Positions 1 to 7,356 of a stretch of DNA of 64,000 nt are shown here, in pieces (within the stretch, counting starts at the first letter, position 1; each line of letters opens with the position of its first letter). The notes beneath the pieces are model-generated. The model was not told the DNA's origin. It saw only the letters and a program-made list of their open reading frames with translations, and ran no database searches. The translations under genes were made by a program, and so were the position numbers. This stretch comes from Desulfatitalea tepidiphila. Lineage in GTDB: Bacteria; Desulfobacterota; Desulfobacteria; Desulfobacterales; Desulfosarcinaceae. The stretch lies in contig NZ_BCAG01000003.1 in assembly GCF_001293685.1 (NCBI RefSeq), forward strand, positions 1,054,001 to 1,118,000. Direction: 5' to 3'.

Positions 1-924
1 CAAAATAACGATTATCTGGGATATCTTTATCTGACATCCAACATCGCTTCTTTGCCGATGAGCAAAGTGCACAGTAGTGTTGCCACCATTGACTTGGGAG
101 CGCTATCTTCATCTGGTCTCGTTGTCGAACCGGCAAATAATCCATTTGAAAACGAGATACTTATGACTGATGATGAGTTAAATGCTTTATCACAGTTTAA
201 TGGATTGTTTGCAGAATTAATCAAATTTCCTGACATCGACGGCAATGGAACTATCGATATTTTAGAAAATAAAACATATTTTATGGAAATAGGATATGGC
301 GTACTTGGCGGAAGATATGATGGACTGTTAACACCCACAATTAATACCCAACTTGAAATTTACCAACTTCACTTTTTTACCAATATCGATAATTGCCCTG
401 AATCTGTTACACTAACTGGTCCAAATGGATCTCCCTATTCTGATCCCACATCAATTGATCGTGTTCAAATCGGTTCTTATTGTACGCACAGGACTATTCA
501 TTATTCCACACCCGGTGATTTCGATATCCCCTTCAACGGAAATTATATTATCGATTATCCTGGTGAAAGGCTGACGTTTAGCGTGCCTGATCAAGCCCTT
601 ATTTTGGATAATATGATAACTATTGTTCCCACAGTGACGCTTGATGAAAATGAAATTATTCAAAAAATATCATGGGTATATCGTCTCGCCGACGGATTGG
701 GGCCATCAATTGATCCAGAATCGATTATTACACAAATTCAAATTACTATTGCGGACAATGAATTCTCAGCTGAGGGGCTTTTCAGCTCTTCCTTGATTTT
801 TTCAACTTCAACCACTGAAATTGATTTATCCGGCGAGGAAATTTATTGGGGTGATGTTGGAGCAGTAAATACAAGCTATTTTGATGTGTTTGGAAACGGT
901 TATTCGATAAAATGGTATAGGTAA
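1..924 (+). CDS. Hypothetical exported-type protein, 5' end outside window
   Basis: Frame 1 is open from the first base to the TAA at 922-924 with no upstream stop, so the gene enters from the left and only its last ~307 residues are seen. I recognise no catalytic domain. Near bases 232-275 there is a calcium-loop motif, DIDGNGTIDILENK, of the EF-hand/dockerin type. The rest is rich in Asp, Asn, Thr and Ser with alternating hydrophobics, as in beta-rich secreted proteins. The role is unknown; a calcium-stabilised exported protein is an inference. Confidence 0.6.
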   Translation, partial: QNNDYLGYLYLTSNIASLPMSKVHSSVATIDLGALSSSGLVVEPANNPFENEILMTDDELNALSQFNGLFAELIKFPDIDGNGTIDILENKTYFMEIGYGVLGGRYDGLLTPTINTQLEIYQLHFFTNIDNCPESVTLTGPNGSPYSDPTSIDRVQIGSYCTHRTIHYSTPGDFDIPFNGNYIIDYPGERLTFSVPDQALILDNMITIVPTVTLDENEIIQKISWVYRLADGLGPSIDPESIITQIQITIADNEFSAEGLFSSSLIFSTSTTEIDLSGEEIYWGDVGAVNTSYFDVFGNGYSIKWYR

Positions 925-1032
925 ACTTATATCAAAAGATCAGCCAAATTATGTTAGTTGGACTTTTAACAAGTGTCCATCTATAATTAAGAAAATTGAG
1001 TTGAGATCAAGGCACACGAAAAATTTAACCGT

Positions 1033-1338
1033 TTATGGGCAATGATATGCGTTGCCGGTAACGGTTGAGGTATAGCCCCCGTAAATTGATTGCCAAACAA
1101 TGTGTGTCCCATTTAGTTGTGCCGCTTTTTCCTTAGCTTCATTTTTGGCATTATTGATCCCGATCGGTGAGGCAAGATTCCCCCATCCTGATGTTCCGGT
1201 TACAGTTCCTAAGAATTTACAATTGGCAACCATTTGTTGATCTGCTTCCTGAACTTGAGCTGCATTCGGAGAAGGGGCCGTTGCGCATCCAAAAAGGGTA
1301 ATGTGACCAAGCAAGATCAATAGACAATAATTTTTCAT
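1033..1338 (-). CDS. Small lipoprotein, DUF4156-like (YjeI type)
   Basis: The protein has 101 residues. The ATG at 1338 was chosen because GGGAG at 1346-1350 lies 7 nt upstream; an ATG two codons earlier is too close to it. A lipoprotein signal with lipobox LFGC is followed by a short mature domain that starts CKFLGTVTG, contains NAKNEAKEKAAQLNG, and ends in a Cys. This is the pattern of DUF4156 proteins such as E. coli YjeI, small envelope lipoproteins of unknown function. It lies 35 bp downstream of another small gene on the same strand and is probably cotranscribed with it. Confidence 0.6.
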   Translation of the reverse strand: MKNYCLLILLGHITLFGCATAPSPNAAQVQEADQQMVANCKFLGTVTGTSGWGNLASPIGINNAKNEAKEKAAQLNGTHIVWQSIYGGYTSTVTGNAYHCP

Positions 1339-1373
1339 AGCCATACTCCCTGAAGTGTCGTCCCGTTTGGTGA

Positions 1374-1610
1374 TTACCTCATTAAAGATAATAGAATTCC
1401 CCCTAAAAATGACCACATCAAAAAGAGCACAATGCCAGCCGGGATCAAAGCTAAAGAAAACATTATGGCCAACTTTACCAATGACCAAAAAGGAACATCA
1501 ATATCAATAAGTTTGACTGATTGGACATTTGATATTTTCTGTTGTTCAGCTGCCCACTCCATCTCTCTCTGGACCAGTGCTTGCTCGGGGGTTGGAATTG
1601 AGCCTCGCAT
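1374..1610 (-). CDS. Small membrane protein
   Basis: The protein has 78 residues, with AAGGAG about 6 nt before the ATG. Residues 1-40 are polar and partly helical; residues 45-75 form one or two hydrophobic spans (LVKLAIMFSLALIPAGIVLF onward). It is followed 35 bp later by the DUF4156-like lipoprotein gene, so the two form a likely envelope operon. I do not recognise the family. Confidence 0.5.
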   Translation of the reverse strand: MRGSIPTPEQALVQREMEWAAEQQKISNVQSVKLIDIDVPFWSLVKLAIMFSLALIPAGIVLFLMWSFLGGILLSLMR

Positions 1611-1828
1611 TTTATTTTCTCCTTTTTGGGGTTAAAAAAGGCGAGCTGCTGATTAATTAGTTGAAGCATATAGGAAGCTGGGGGGAGTTTCAATATGGGT
1701 TTGATTTAATAACCATTCTGTGTCTTTCTATTCTCGATGCCTATCAAGTCTCTTCTGAACTTGGATTTTGTGGATAAATGGCCAGAAAACTGAACCATCT
1801 CAGCTAATACCGATACCAGGGAGACACC

Positions 1829-2104
1829 ATGAACAAACTCGAACTCATCCAGGCCCTGAAAGATACCCAGAACCTGACCAAGACCGAAGCAATCAAGTGT
1901 GTCGATATATTTTTCGGTGAAATGGCCAAAGCGCTTGAAAAAGGTGACCGGGTTGAAATCCGGGGATTGTGCTCGTTTCACATCAAAACATATGATTCAT
2001 ATACCGGGCGCAATCCGAGATCGGGTGAGAAGGTCGTCGTCAAACCAAAGAAGCTGCCCTTTTTTAAAGTGGGAACGGAGTTGAAGAAGCGGGTGGATCG
2101 ATAA
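1829..2104 (+). CDS. HU/IHF-family DNA-binding protein (copy 1)
   Basis: This 91-residue protein starts MNKLELIQAL, with CAGGGAG upstream. It has the complete HU/IHF fold: N-terminal helices, the central RVEIRGLCSF segment, and the DNA-binding arm GRNPRSGEKVVVKPKKLPFF with the family's GRNP signature, ending in VGTELKKRVD. Such proteins bend DNA as dimers. It is near-identical to the gene at 10009 and related to the gene at 28019, and a fourth, broken copy lies at 16879. As at 10009, it is followed by a PAS protein gene, so the HU+PAS pair behaves as a duplicated module. Confidence 0.9.
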   Translation: MNKLELIQALKDTQNLTKTEAIKCVDIFFGEMAKALEKGDRVEIRGLCSFHIKTYDSYTGRNPRSGEKVVVKPKKLPFFKVGTELKKRVDR

Positions 2105-2190
2105 TTGCTTTAAATTAACAAAAGGGCGCATCCTTGAAACTGCATCGAGAACTTGCATTGATCTGATTTTGATCCTGAAGAGGTGTCAAT

Positions 2191-3294
2191 ATGGAATCGA
2201 AACCGTCATACGCAGAATTAGAGCAAAGGGTCAAAGAGCTGGAAAATGAACTTCAAACTAAAGAGCAATTCTTCAACAATATCCTGAATCAGATCCCTGA
2301 CATCATTTTCGTCAAAGACGACAGTCACCGCTGGGTAATGTTAAATGAAGCTTCGTGCAACCTTCTTGGTCACCCAAGGGATCAATTGATTGGCAAAACC
2401 GATTATGATTTCCACTCAAAAGAGCAAGCGGACGTGTTCTGGGAAAAAGACAACGAGGTGCTTTATTCAGAATCTCTCACCGTAAATGAAGAATTGATTA
2501 CAAACGCTCAAGGAGTTGTTCGAACAATCCTGACCAAAAAATCCGTATTCAAGGACGACAACGGAAATAAATTCATAGTTGGCATCTCCCACGACATCAC
2601 CGAAAAAAAGCAAGCCGAGCAAGCGCTGGCAGATTCACAACGCCGCCTGGCTGACATCATAGAATTTTTGCCTGATCCAACGTGTGTCATCGACATCGAA
2701 GGACGTGTGGTGGCATGGAACCGGGCAATGGAAAAGCTAAGCGGCATCAAGAAGGAAGAGATTCTCGGAAAGGGCGATTATGCCTATTCCGTCCCATTCT
2801 ACGGAGAACCGCGTCCCACCCTCATCGATTTGGTATTAAAGCCGGATAGGGATTATGAAAAGCAATACCTGTCTATAAAGGAAATTAACGGTGACTTGTT
2901 TGCCAGTGTTGCCTTCAGCTCATCACTTGGAATCGACGGAAGATATTTTGAGGGGACCGCTGGAAAGCTTTACGATTCAGAAGGCAATGTGGTCGGGGCA
3001 ATCGAAACCGTGAGAGACATTACCGCTATGAAACGCGCCGAGCAGGAGCGGGAGCGATTGATATCAGAGCTCCAAGACGCGCTGGCCAATGTTCGGACGC
3101 TGAAAGGACTGCTCCCGATCTGTTCAGCGTGCAAGAAAATTCGAGACGACAAGGGATATTGGACCAGGATAGAGGCGTACATAAAAAGACATGCGGAGGT
3201 TGATTTCAGCCATAGTCTGTGCCCCGAATGTGCGGAAAAATTGTATGGCCATGAGGATTGGTTTAAAAAACGAGAGGATAAACCCAAAAAATAG
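2191..3294 (+). CDS. PAS-PAS sensor protein with Cys tail (copy 1)
   Basis: The protein has 367 residues: a short coiled coil (1-25), PAS 1 (about 25-140, ending VGISHDITE), PAS 2 (about 150-285, ending AIETVRDIT), then a conserved tail with LLPICSACKKIRDDKGYW and CPEC. The two CxxC pairs suggest a metal site. No kinase, cyclase or HTH domain follows, so it is a stand-alone sensor whose output is unknown. It has no predicted membrane segment. SD GAAGAGG precedes the ATG. Its paralogue at 10410 sits in the same position relative to an HU gene. A relic of the tail is found at 24634. Confidence 0.85.
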   Translation: MESKPSYAELEQRVKELENELQTKEQFFNNILNQIPDIIFVKDDSHRWVMLNEASCNLLGHPRDQLIGKTDYDFHSKEQADVFWEKDNEVLYSESLTVNEELITNAQGVVRTILTKKSVFKDDNGNKFIVGISHDITEKKQAEQALADSQRRLADIIEFLPDPTCVIDIEGRVVAWNRAMEKLSGIKKEEILGKGDYAYSVPFYGEPRPTLIDLVLKPDRDYEKQYLSIKEINGDLFASVAFSSSLGIDGRYFEGTAGKLYDSEGNVVGAIETVRDITAMKRAEQERERLISELQDALANVRTLKGLLPICSACKKIRDDKGYWTRIEAYIKRHAEVDFSHSLCPECAEKLYGHEDWFKKREDKPKK

Positions 3295-3368
3295 CTATGG
3301 GCAGACCTCTGTTGAAACTTGCTCCCTATGCGGGAAACCGATAGAGTTCAATCTCTTGGATAAAATCC

Positions 3369-3581
3369 ATGAACCGTGAATACGGCGACAGAAAGGCCAG
3401 TCCTTTGCCAGAAAAAACTGATCCGATCATATGTTCAGGCGATACCGAGCAAATCGTTATCAATGTTCCATGCCGGCTGATCGAAAGAGCGCAGAAATAC
3501 GCTGATGAGCATGGTAATACCGTCACAGGTGTGGTCATCGAAGCCTTGGATGCGTTGTTGGGAGGAAGAACAACCAGATGA
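3369..3581 (+). CDS. Ribbon-helix-helix (CopG/Arc-like) protein (copy 1)
   Basis: The protein has 70 residues. After a variable N-terminus come a beta strand (TEQIVINVP), helix RLIERAQKYADEHG and helix TVTGVVIEALDALLGG, as in CopG/Arc dimers that bind DNA or act as antitoxins. No toxin gene is adjacent. The last 50 residues are almost identical to the protein at 27773. Both are followed a few bases later by the same decayed small gene (see 3591 and 27959), so gene and relic were copied together. The start is uncertain because there is no good SD here. Confidence 0.6.
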   Translation: MNREYGDRKASPLPEKTDPIICSGDTEQIVINVPCRLIERAQKYADEHGNTVTGVVIEALDALLGGRTTR

Positions 3582-3590
3582 TTTAATCAC

Positions 3591-3749
3591 ATGCGCCCCA
3601 AAATCAGCGGCATCCTATAGGTTATACTTGCAGTCGGCATCTATGCCTGGAAATTCAGAGAGACGCCCCTGTGCCGACGATGAATCATGTTGCCCCTTGG
3701 CATCGGCGTCGGCTACGCCGTTTATTGGGTGGTGAGACGGATGGTCTGA
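3591..3749 (+). pseudogene. Relic of a 52-residue membrane protein (repeat family, fullest copy)
   Basis: From ATG 3591 to TGA 3747-3749 there are 53 codons in one frame with two internal stops (TAG at codon 10, TGA at codon 31). The read-through product starts RPKISGIL, contains VILAVGIYAWKFRET and ends LGIGVGYAVYWVVRRMV, which would be a small two-span membrane protein. Parts of the same sequence recur at 21745, 22911, 27959, 35478, 44225 and 45425. The parent family is not known to me. Confidence 0.55.
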
Positions 3750-4841
3750 TATAGTAAAGGCCAAAAGCATGTCCGAGAGAATCACCACCTCCCTTACTGC
3801 CCTGAAAAAAATCCGCATTTCGATCACTTTTCAAATCGATGGATAAGGACCGTCAATACACACAGGACAAAGTCATTGATGCCATCCGAGTCCATGCACT
3901 TGATTTCAGCGTTTTTGACGTTTTTCGATTTCATCATATTTGATTATTCCAAAATTGATCTCAATGAGCATGCCTTTAGTCTAAGTCAATTTTGCCGATA
4001 ATAACTGTGGCATATAAAGCAAAACGATATTCCCGATTCAAACTTGATCCTAAATTTTCAAGGAATCAAACCAATGGCAAAACAGAAAATTCGAAATCCA
4101 GAAATGGGAGATTCCGGCAAGAGCTGGAATGTCGTGACCGGTTGCGACAAATACAGTGATGGTTGTCTGAATTGTTATGCTGTAGATCAGGTTAAATGGT
4201 TAGCGAGATTAGGTCAGGACGTCTACATTCAAAATGGGTTCAATCTTACATTGCACCGCGACAGATTGAATTGGCCATTAACCAAATTCGCCAAGAAACC
4301 AAAGAAACCCGCTAAGAGCTTCGTAACTGAGATGGGGGATTTATTTCACGTTAATGTCCCTGATAGCTTCATTAAAGAGGTTTTCGATGTGATGCTTCAA
4401 GTTCCCCAACACAGATTTTACGTCTTGACCAAACGGGCGGAGCGATTCGGTCAATTAGCGCCGCAACTTCCATGGAGACCCTGGATGTGGGCTGGTGTCA
4501 CAGTTGAATCCGATAAATATTTGGAAAGAATTGATGATCTCAAAAAACTTCCACCCGAGGTCAATAAATTCGTCATGATGGAACCACTGTTGAGTCCGAT
4601 GCCAAAAATTGATCTTTCTGGAATTCACTGGGTTGTTGCAGGAGGTGAAACTAACTCAAAAGGGAAATTCCGGCGCATGGATGAAAAATGGGTTATAGAC
4701 ATCAGGGATCAGGTTAAGGCAGCAGGCCTTCCTTTCATGTTCAAGCATTGGTCTGGATATAAGCATAATTCAAAACCGGCGTTGCTTGAAGGTAAGATTT
4801 GGGATGAATATCCGTTAACGTTGATGCGAAACGTTAATTGA
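3697..4841 (+). repeat. Long direct repeat, copy A (DUF5131 block)
   Basis: From the GVGYAVYWVV relic through about 330 bp of non-coding leader to near the end of the DUF5131 gene, this stretch is nearly identical to about 21745-22882. The leader differs by scattered substitutions and small indels. The genes differ at a handful of codons plus the last ~9 codons. The two copies lie 18 kb apart in the same orientation, one in each tRNA-bounded element. Confidence 0.85.
4074..4841 (+). CDS. DUF5131 (phage Gp37/Gp68) family protein, copy A
   Basis: The protein has 255 residues. ATG 4074 has AAGGA 9 nt upstream. The N-terminal motif WNVVTGCDKYSDGCLNCYA is the hallmark of the Gp37/Gp68 family: three Cys in C-x6-C-x2-C spacing, resembling a radical-SAM cluster loop, but radical SAM activity is inference. 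Further family features are EMGDLFH, QHRFYVLTKR, and the C-terminal GIHWVVAGGE and FMFKHW. The family is common in phages and islands and is often paired with a three-Cys-motif partner gene. None is seen here; a DUF488 gene follows instead. Confidence 0.85.
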   Translation: MAKQKIRNPEMGDSGKSWNVVTGCDKYSDGCLNCYAVDQVKWLARLGQDVYIQNGFNLTLHRDRLNWPLTKFAKKPKKPAKSFVTEMGDLFHVNVPDSFIKEVFDVMLQVPQHRFYVLTKRAERFGQLAPQLPWRPWMWAGVTVESDKYLERIDDLKKLPPEVNKFVMMEPLLSPMPKIDLSGIHWVVAGGETNSKGKFRRMDEKWVIDIRDQVKAAGLPFMFKHWSGYKHNSKPALLEGKIWDEYPLTLMRNVN

Positions 4842-4886
4842 TTCGTTCTCCCTATTGATTGAAGTATAAGGACTTCCTATACACCC

Positions 4887-4968
4887 AAGACAGTGGAAAT
4901 GGCACCGGATTAAAAAAGGGCGGTTGCGAATGATGAGATTGGTTTTGTGGTGGAGTTGGTGCTATTTG
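4887..4968 (+). repeat. Degenerate dispersed repeat, copy 1 (partner at 5943-6025)
   Basis: The stretch from GTGGAAATGG to GTGGTGGAGTTGG recurs with substitutions at 5943-6025 on the same strand, on the two sides of the DUF488 gene. Both contain GGATGAGAT-like and TTGTGGTGGAGTTGG blocks. Neither encodes an uninterrupted protein. They are probably relics of the same sequence. Confidence 0.5.
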
Positions 4969-5037
4969 ACCATTCTCCAGCGTGATTTCAATGCTCCTGC
5001 CTATAAAACCACAAATCAGAGGTAGTGATAAAATATT

Positions 5038-5646
5038 ATGCATAGAATCTATACCATTGGTCATTCAAATCACGAGACCGAACACTTCATCCGACTGTTA
5101 AAGATGCATGGAATAACAGCTGTTTGTGACGTTCGTTCAGAGCCGTACAGCAAATATAATCCTCAGTTTAATCGTAATTCAATTAAGCAGAGTCTGGGTG
5201 ACGCGGATGTCGAATATTTCTACTTGGGAAATAGACTCGGAGCGTGGATTGATGACCCCACCTGCTATATAGACGGAATAGTACAGTATGATCGAGTAGG
5301 GAAAACCAAAACTTTCAGAGACGGGTTGGATTGGATAAAAATAGAGAGTAATAATTACAACTTAGCCCTAATGTGCGGAGAAAAAGAGCCCGTAGGATGC
5401 CATCGGATGTATTTAGTATGTCGTCACATTCGGGGAGAATTTGAAATCATGCACATCTTGGCGGATGGAAATTTGGAAAACAATCGCAAAGCGGAACAGC
5501 GTATGATGAAGGATCTAAAAATTCCTGAAGTGTTGACCTTCGACGAGATTGGCGATCCGATAGAAAGGGCCTATGTGGAAATGGGCAAAATAAGTGCGCT
5601 CAAACATCCGAAAAATAAACACAAAAATTATTCAGGAAGAAAATAA
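5038..5646 (+). CDS. DUF488 family protein
   Basis: The protein has 202 residues. It opens MHRIYTIGHSNHETEHFIRL, typical of DUF488, followed by VCDVRSEPYSKYNPQFN and, near residue 115-125, the conserved CGEKEPVGCHR with its two Cys and the CHR triad. Family members are small cytosolic proteins of unknown function, frequent near DNA-modification and phage genes. It lies 196 bp after the DUF5131 gene with a repeat relic between them. The second DUF5131 copy (22124) has no DUF488 partner. The protein looks complete. Confidence 0.8.
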   Translation: MHRIYTIGHSNHETEHFIRLLKMHGITAVCDVRSEPYSKYNPQFNRNSIKQSLGDADVEYFYLGNRLGAWIDDPTCYIDGIVQYDRVGKTKTFRDGLDWIKIESNNYNLALMCGEKEPVGCHRMYLVCRHIRGEFEIMHILADGNLENNRKAEQRMMKDLKIPEVLTFDEIGDPIERAYVEMGKISALKHPKNKHKNYSGRK

Positions 5647-6213
5647 CAAAAATAAAACGCATAAAAACTAACCGCGTACGCATTTGTCCGATGATTTCAT
5701 CACCACCAGGTTAGCACCTTGGCACCGGCGCTGGCGTTACCCGAAAAATGATGGCAAGCAGACGCCGATGAGAGGGCACTCGGTGTTTATTGCCGGCCTG
5801 TAATTTACTCAATTCAAATCAAATAGCGCTTTCCAAAATCAAAAACCCAGTTTTATGGAGAAAGGATTACAAACGTTTGTAATCCCTCCTGTTCATAGTC
5901 CAGCATGCGACCGCTACTTTTTGCTGGCCAGGGCTGTGGGATGTCTGTGGAAATGGAACCGGATTGAAAAAGGGAAGGGCGCTTACGGAGGATGAGATCG
6001 GGGTTGTGGTGGAGTTGGGTGGGGGCCAGATCTAATCGCGTGGGGCAGGTGGGGGCTGCAAATTCACTGAGTGAAAAACTGAGTGAAAATGGTATAGGGT
6101 ATTCCGGTTTTCCCCTATTTTTACCCACATATTCCCGCAAATACTCACTCAGTAACATTTCGAAAATATTACAAATATAAGATATTATTATAAATACCAA
6201 AATCGGCACTACT
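5647..6213. other. Gene-free end of element A
   Basis: I see no convincing gene in this 567-bp stretch. It holds a faint LGTGAG-coding match to the small membrane relic family (about 5728-5750), the second copy of the degenerate repeat (5943-6025), and an AT-rich run (6120-6205) that ends at the tRNA-Glu fragment. This is what a decayed island end would look like. Confidence 0.5.
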
Positions 6214-6260
6214 GCCTTTCACGCCGGCGACAGGGGTTCGAATCCCCTTGGGGACGCCAT
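6214..6260 (+). repeat. tRNA-Glu 3'-half direct repeat (att site, left end of island B)
   Basis: The sequence holds the anticodon loop (CTTTCAC, anticodon TTC), the 3' anticodon-stem strand, the T arm (AGGGGTTCGAATCCCCT), the acceptor strand TGGGGAC and GCCA. It is the 3' half of a tRNA-Glu with no D arm or 5' acceptor strand upstream. It is identical over 47 bp to 45617-45663. Tyrosine recombinases commonly integrate at tRNA 3' ends and leave such copies, and a recombinase gene begins 85 bp to the right. Confidence 0.85.
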
Positions 6261-6288
6261 AATTTCAAATAGTTACAGTTCGCGAATA

Positions 6289-6328
6289 AGCCGATTGGGG
6301 AGTTGACGGCTCCCCAGACGGCTTTTTT
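6289..6328 (+). terminator. Rho-independent terminator after the tRNA fragment
   Basis: A strong stem (AGCCGATTGGGGAG pairing with CTCCCCAGACGGCT) with a 7-nt loop is followed by TTTTTT. It lies 29 bp beyond the tRNA-Glu fragment and 17 bp from the stop of the minus-strand recombinase. It would end transcription coming from the tRNA side. Confidence 0.7.
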
Positions 6329-6344
6329 CGTTGTGGGTTTTACA

Positions 6345-7250
6345 TTAGCCAGATTGCTTATGATTCACCGGCATCGAAATCACTTCCGCGCCGCTGCACT
6401 TCAAATCCTCCAAGGCATTTCTGACCCTCTCAATTCCGATGCTATGCAAATAACGCACAGTCGTATTAGGGCTCTGATGCCGAAGGATTGTTTGAATCAC
6501 CGAAACTTCATATCCAAGATTGAACAATAGCGATGCGGACAGGTGCCGAATCGCATGGAAACCGAAACGGGTCACGCCAGCTTTGTCGCACAGCCTGTTC
6601 ATCAGGTGCCTTCGGTGTTCAAATGGTTTTCCGTAATATTCCCGGCAAAACTCTATCTGATCAAGGCATAGAAACACATGGGGCTTGTCCTTGATAGGCC
6701 GGTGTTCCCACCACCATAGCATCGATTTTCGCAGTTCTCTGGTCATGGGCAACCAATCATACTCGTAGGTGCCACCTTGGCGCTTTCGGGTCCATAGTCT
6801 CACTCGGCTATTACCAAAATCGATGTCCTCCCAAGTCAGACGGAAAATTTCACCTCGACGAGCCGCCAAATGGAGAAAGGCCAGTAGCATGACCTTGTCC
6901 TGTCCTTCGGCAATCGCGTAAGCTTTCCAGAAATCTTCCTCCGGTGGGACGTATCGTGGCTGCCGTATTTCAGCCATTCGTTCGACAAGACAGGGATTGG
7001 GGCCGGGAAGGGGAGGGTCCATGTATTTCATTCCCCAGTTCCATCCCGCTACCAGGTTTTTCCTGTCCTTGTTCGAAGCGTACCCGGAGCGCTGCTCCTT
7101 CTGTTCAAGGATGTAGGTCATAATCTTTGCCGGCTTGAGATCGGTAACCGGCATTGCGGGCGCTATCGTTTTGAACAGGCGTTTGAAAAGAGAGCGCTTT
7201 TCGGCATAAGTTTTGGCTGAAAAGCTTGACCGGCAATAATCCAGATACAT
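6345..7250 (-). CDS. Tyrosine recombinase of island B, N-terminus probably lost
   Basis: The open frame of 301 residues starts inside the SAM-like core-binding domain (YLDYCRSSFSAKTYAEKRS) and continues into a full catalytic domain: Arg in RRGEIFRLTW, HxxR as HAIRH, His in LRHQSPNTT and Tyr in VRYLHSI. It lies beside the tRNA-Glu direct repeat, so it is the likely integrase of the island. Upstream the same frame continues to ATG 7319 (MKKQAVIEF, stop, KQFYAYDCRTRAQ), broken only by TAG at 7290-7292 where Trp would fit. Either the gene is inactivated by an amber codon or translation restarts at 7250. Confidence 0.75.
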   Translation of the reverse strand: MYLDYCRSSFSAKTYAEKRSLFKRLFKTIAPAMPVTDLKPAKIMTYILEQKEQRSGYASNKDRKNLVAGWNWGMKYMDPPLPGPNPCLVERMAEIRQPRYVPPEEDFWKAYAIAEGQDKVMLLAFLHLAARRGEIFRLTWEDIDFGNSRVRLWTRKRQGGTYEYDWLPMTRELRKSMLWWWEHRPIKDKPHVFLCLDQIEFCREYYGKPFEHRRHLMNRLCDKAGVTRFGFHAIRHLSASLLFNLGYEVSVIQTILRHQSPNTTVRYLHSIGIERVRNALEDLKCSGAEVISMPVNHKQSG

Positions 7251-7275
7251 CTGAGCCCGGGTTCGACAGTCATAG
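7251..7275 (+). repeat. 25-bp inverted repeat, left arm (right arm 9122-9146)
   Basis: CTGAGCCCGGGTTCGACAGT plus CATAG on the plus strand equals the minus strand of 9122-9146 at 23 of 25 positions. The arms lie in the 5' end of the recombinase gene and in the 3' part of the sigma-like gene, outside the inserted IS. Without the IS they would be about 150 bp apart. Confidence 0.6.
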
Positions 7276-7356
7276 GCATAAAATTGCTTCTAAAATTCAA
7301 TAACTGCCTGTTTTTTCATGTTCGGGTTCCAGTTTGAACTCAGAATGCATAGGCAC

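Noticed and set aside
6190-6260. A complete tRNA-Glu gene at either att copy
   Set aside because: Upstream of both 47-bp cores there is no D arm and no 5' acceptor strand complementary to TGGGGAC, so only 3' halves are present.
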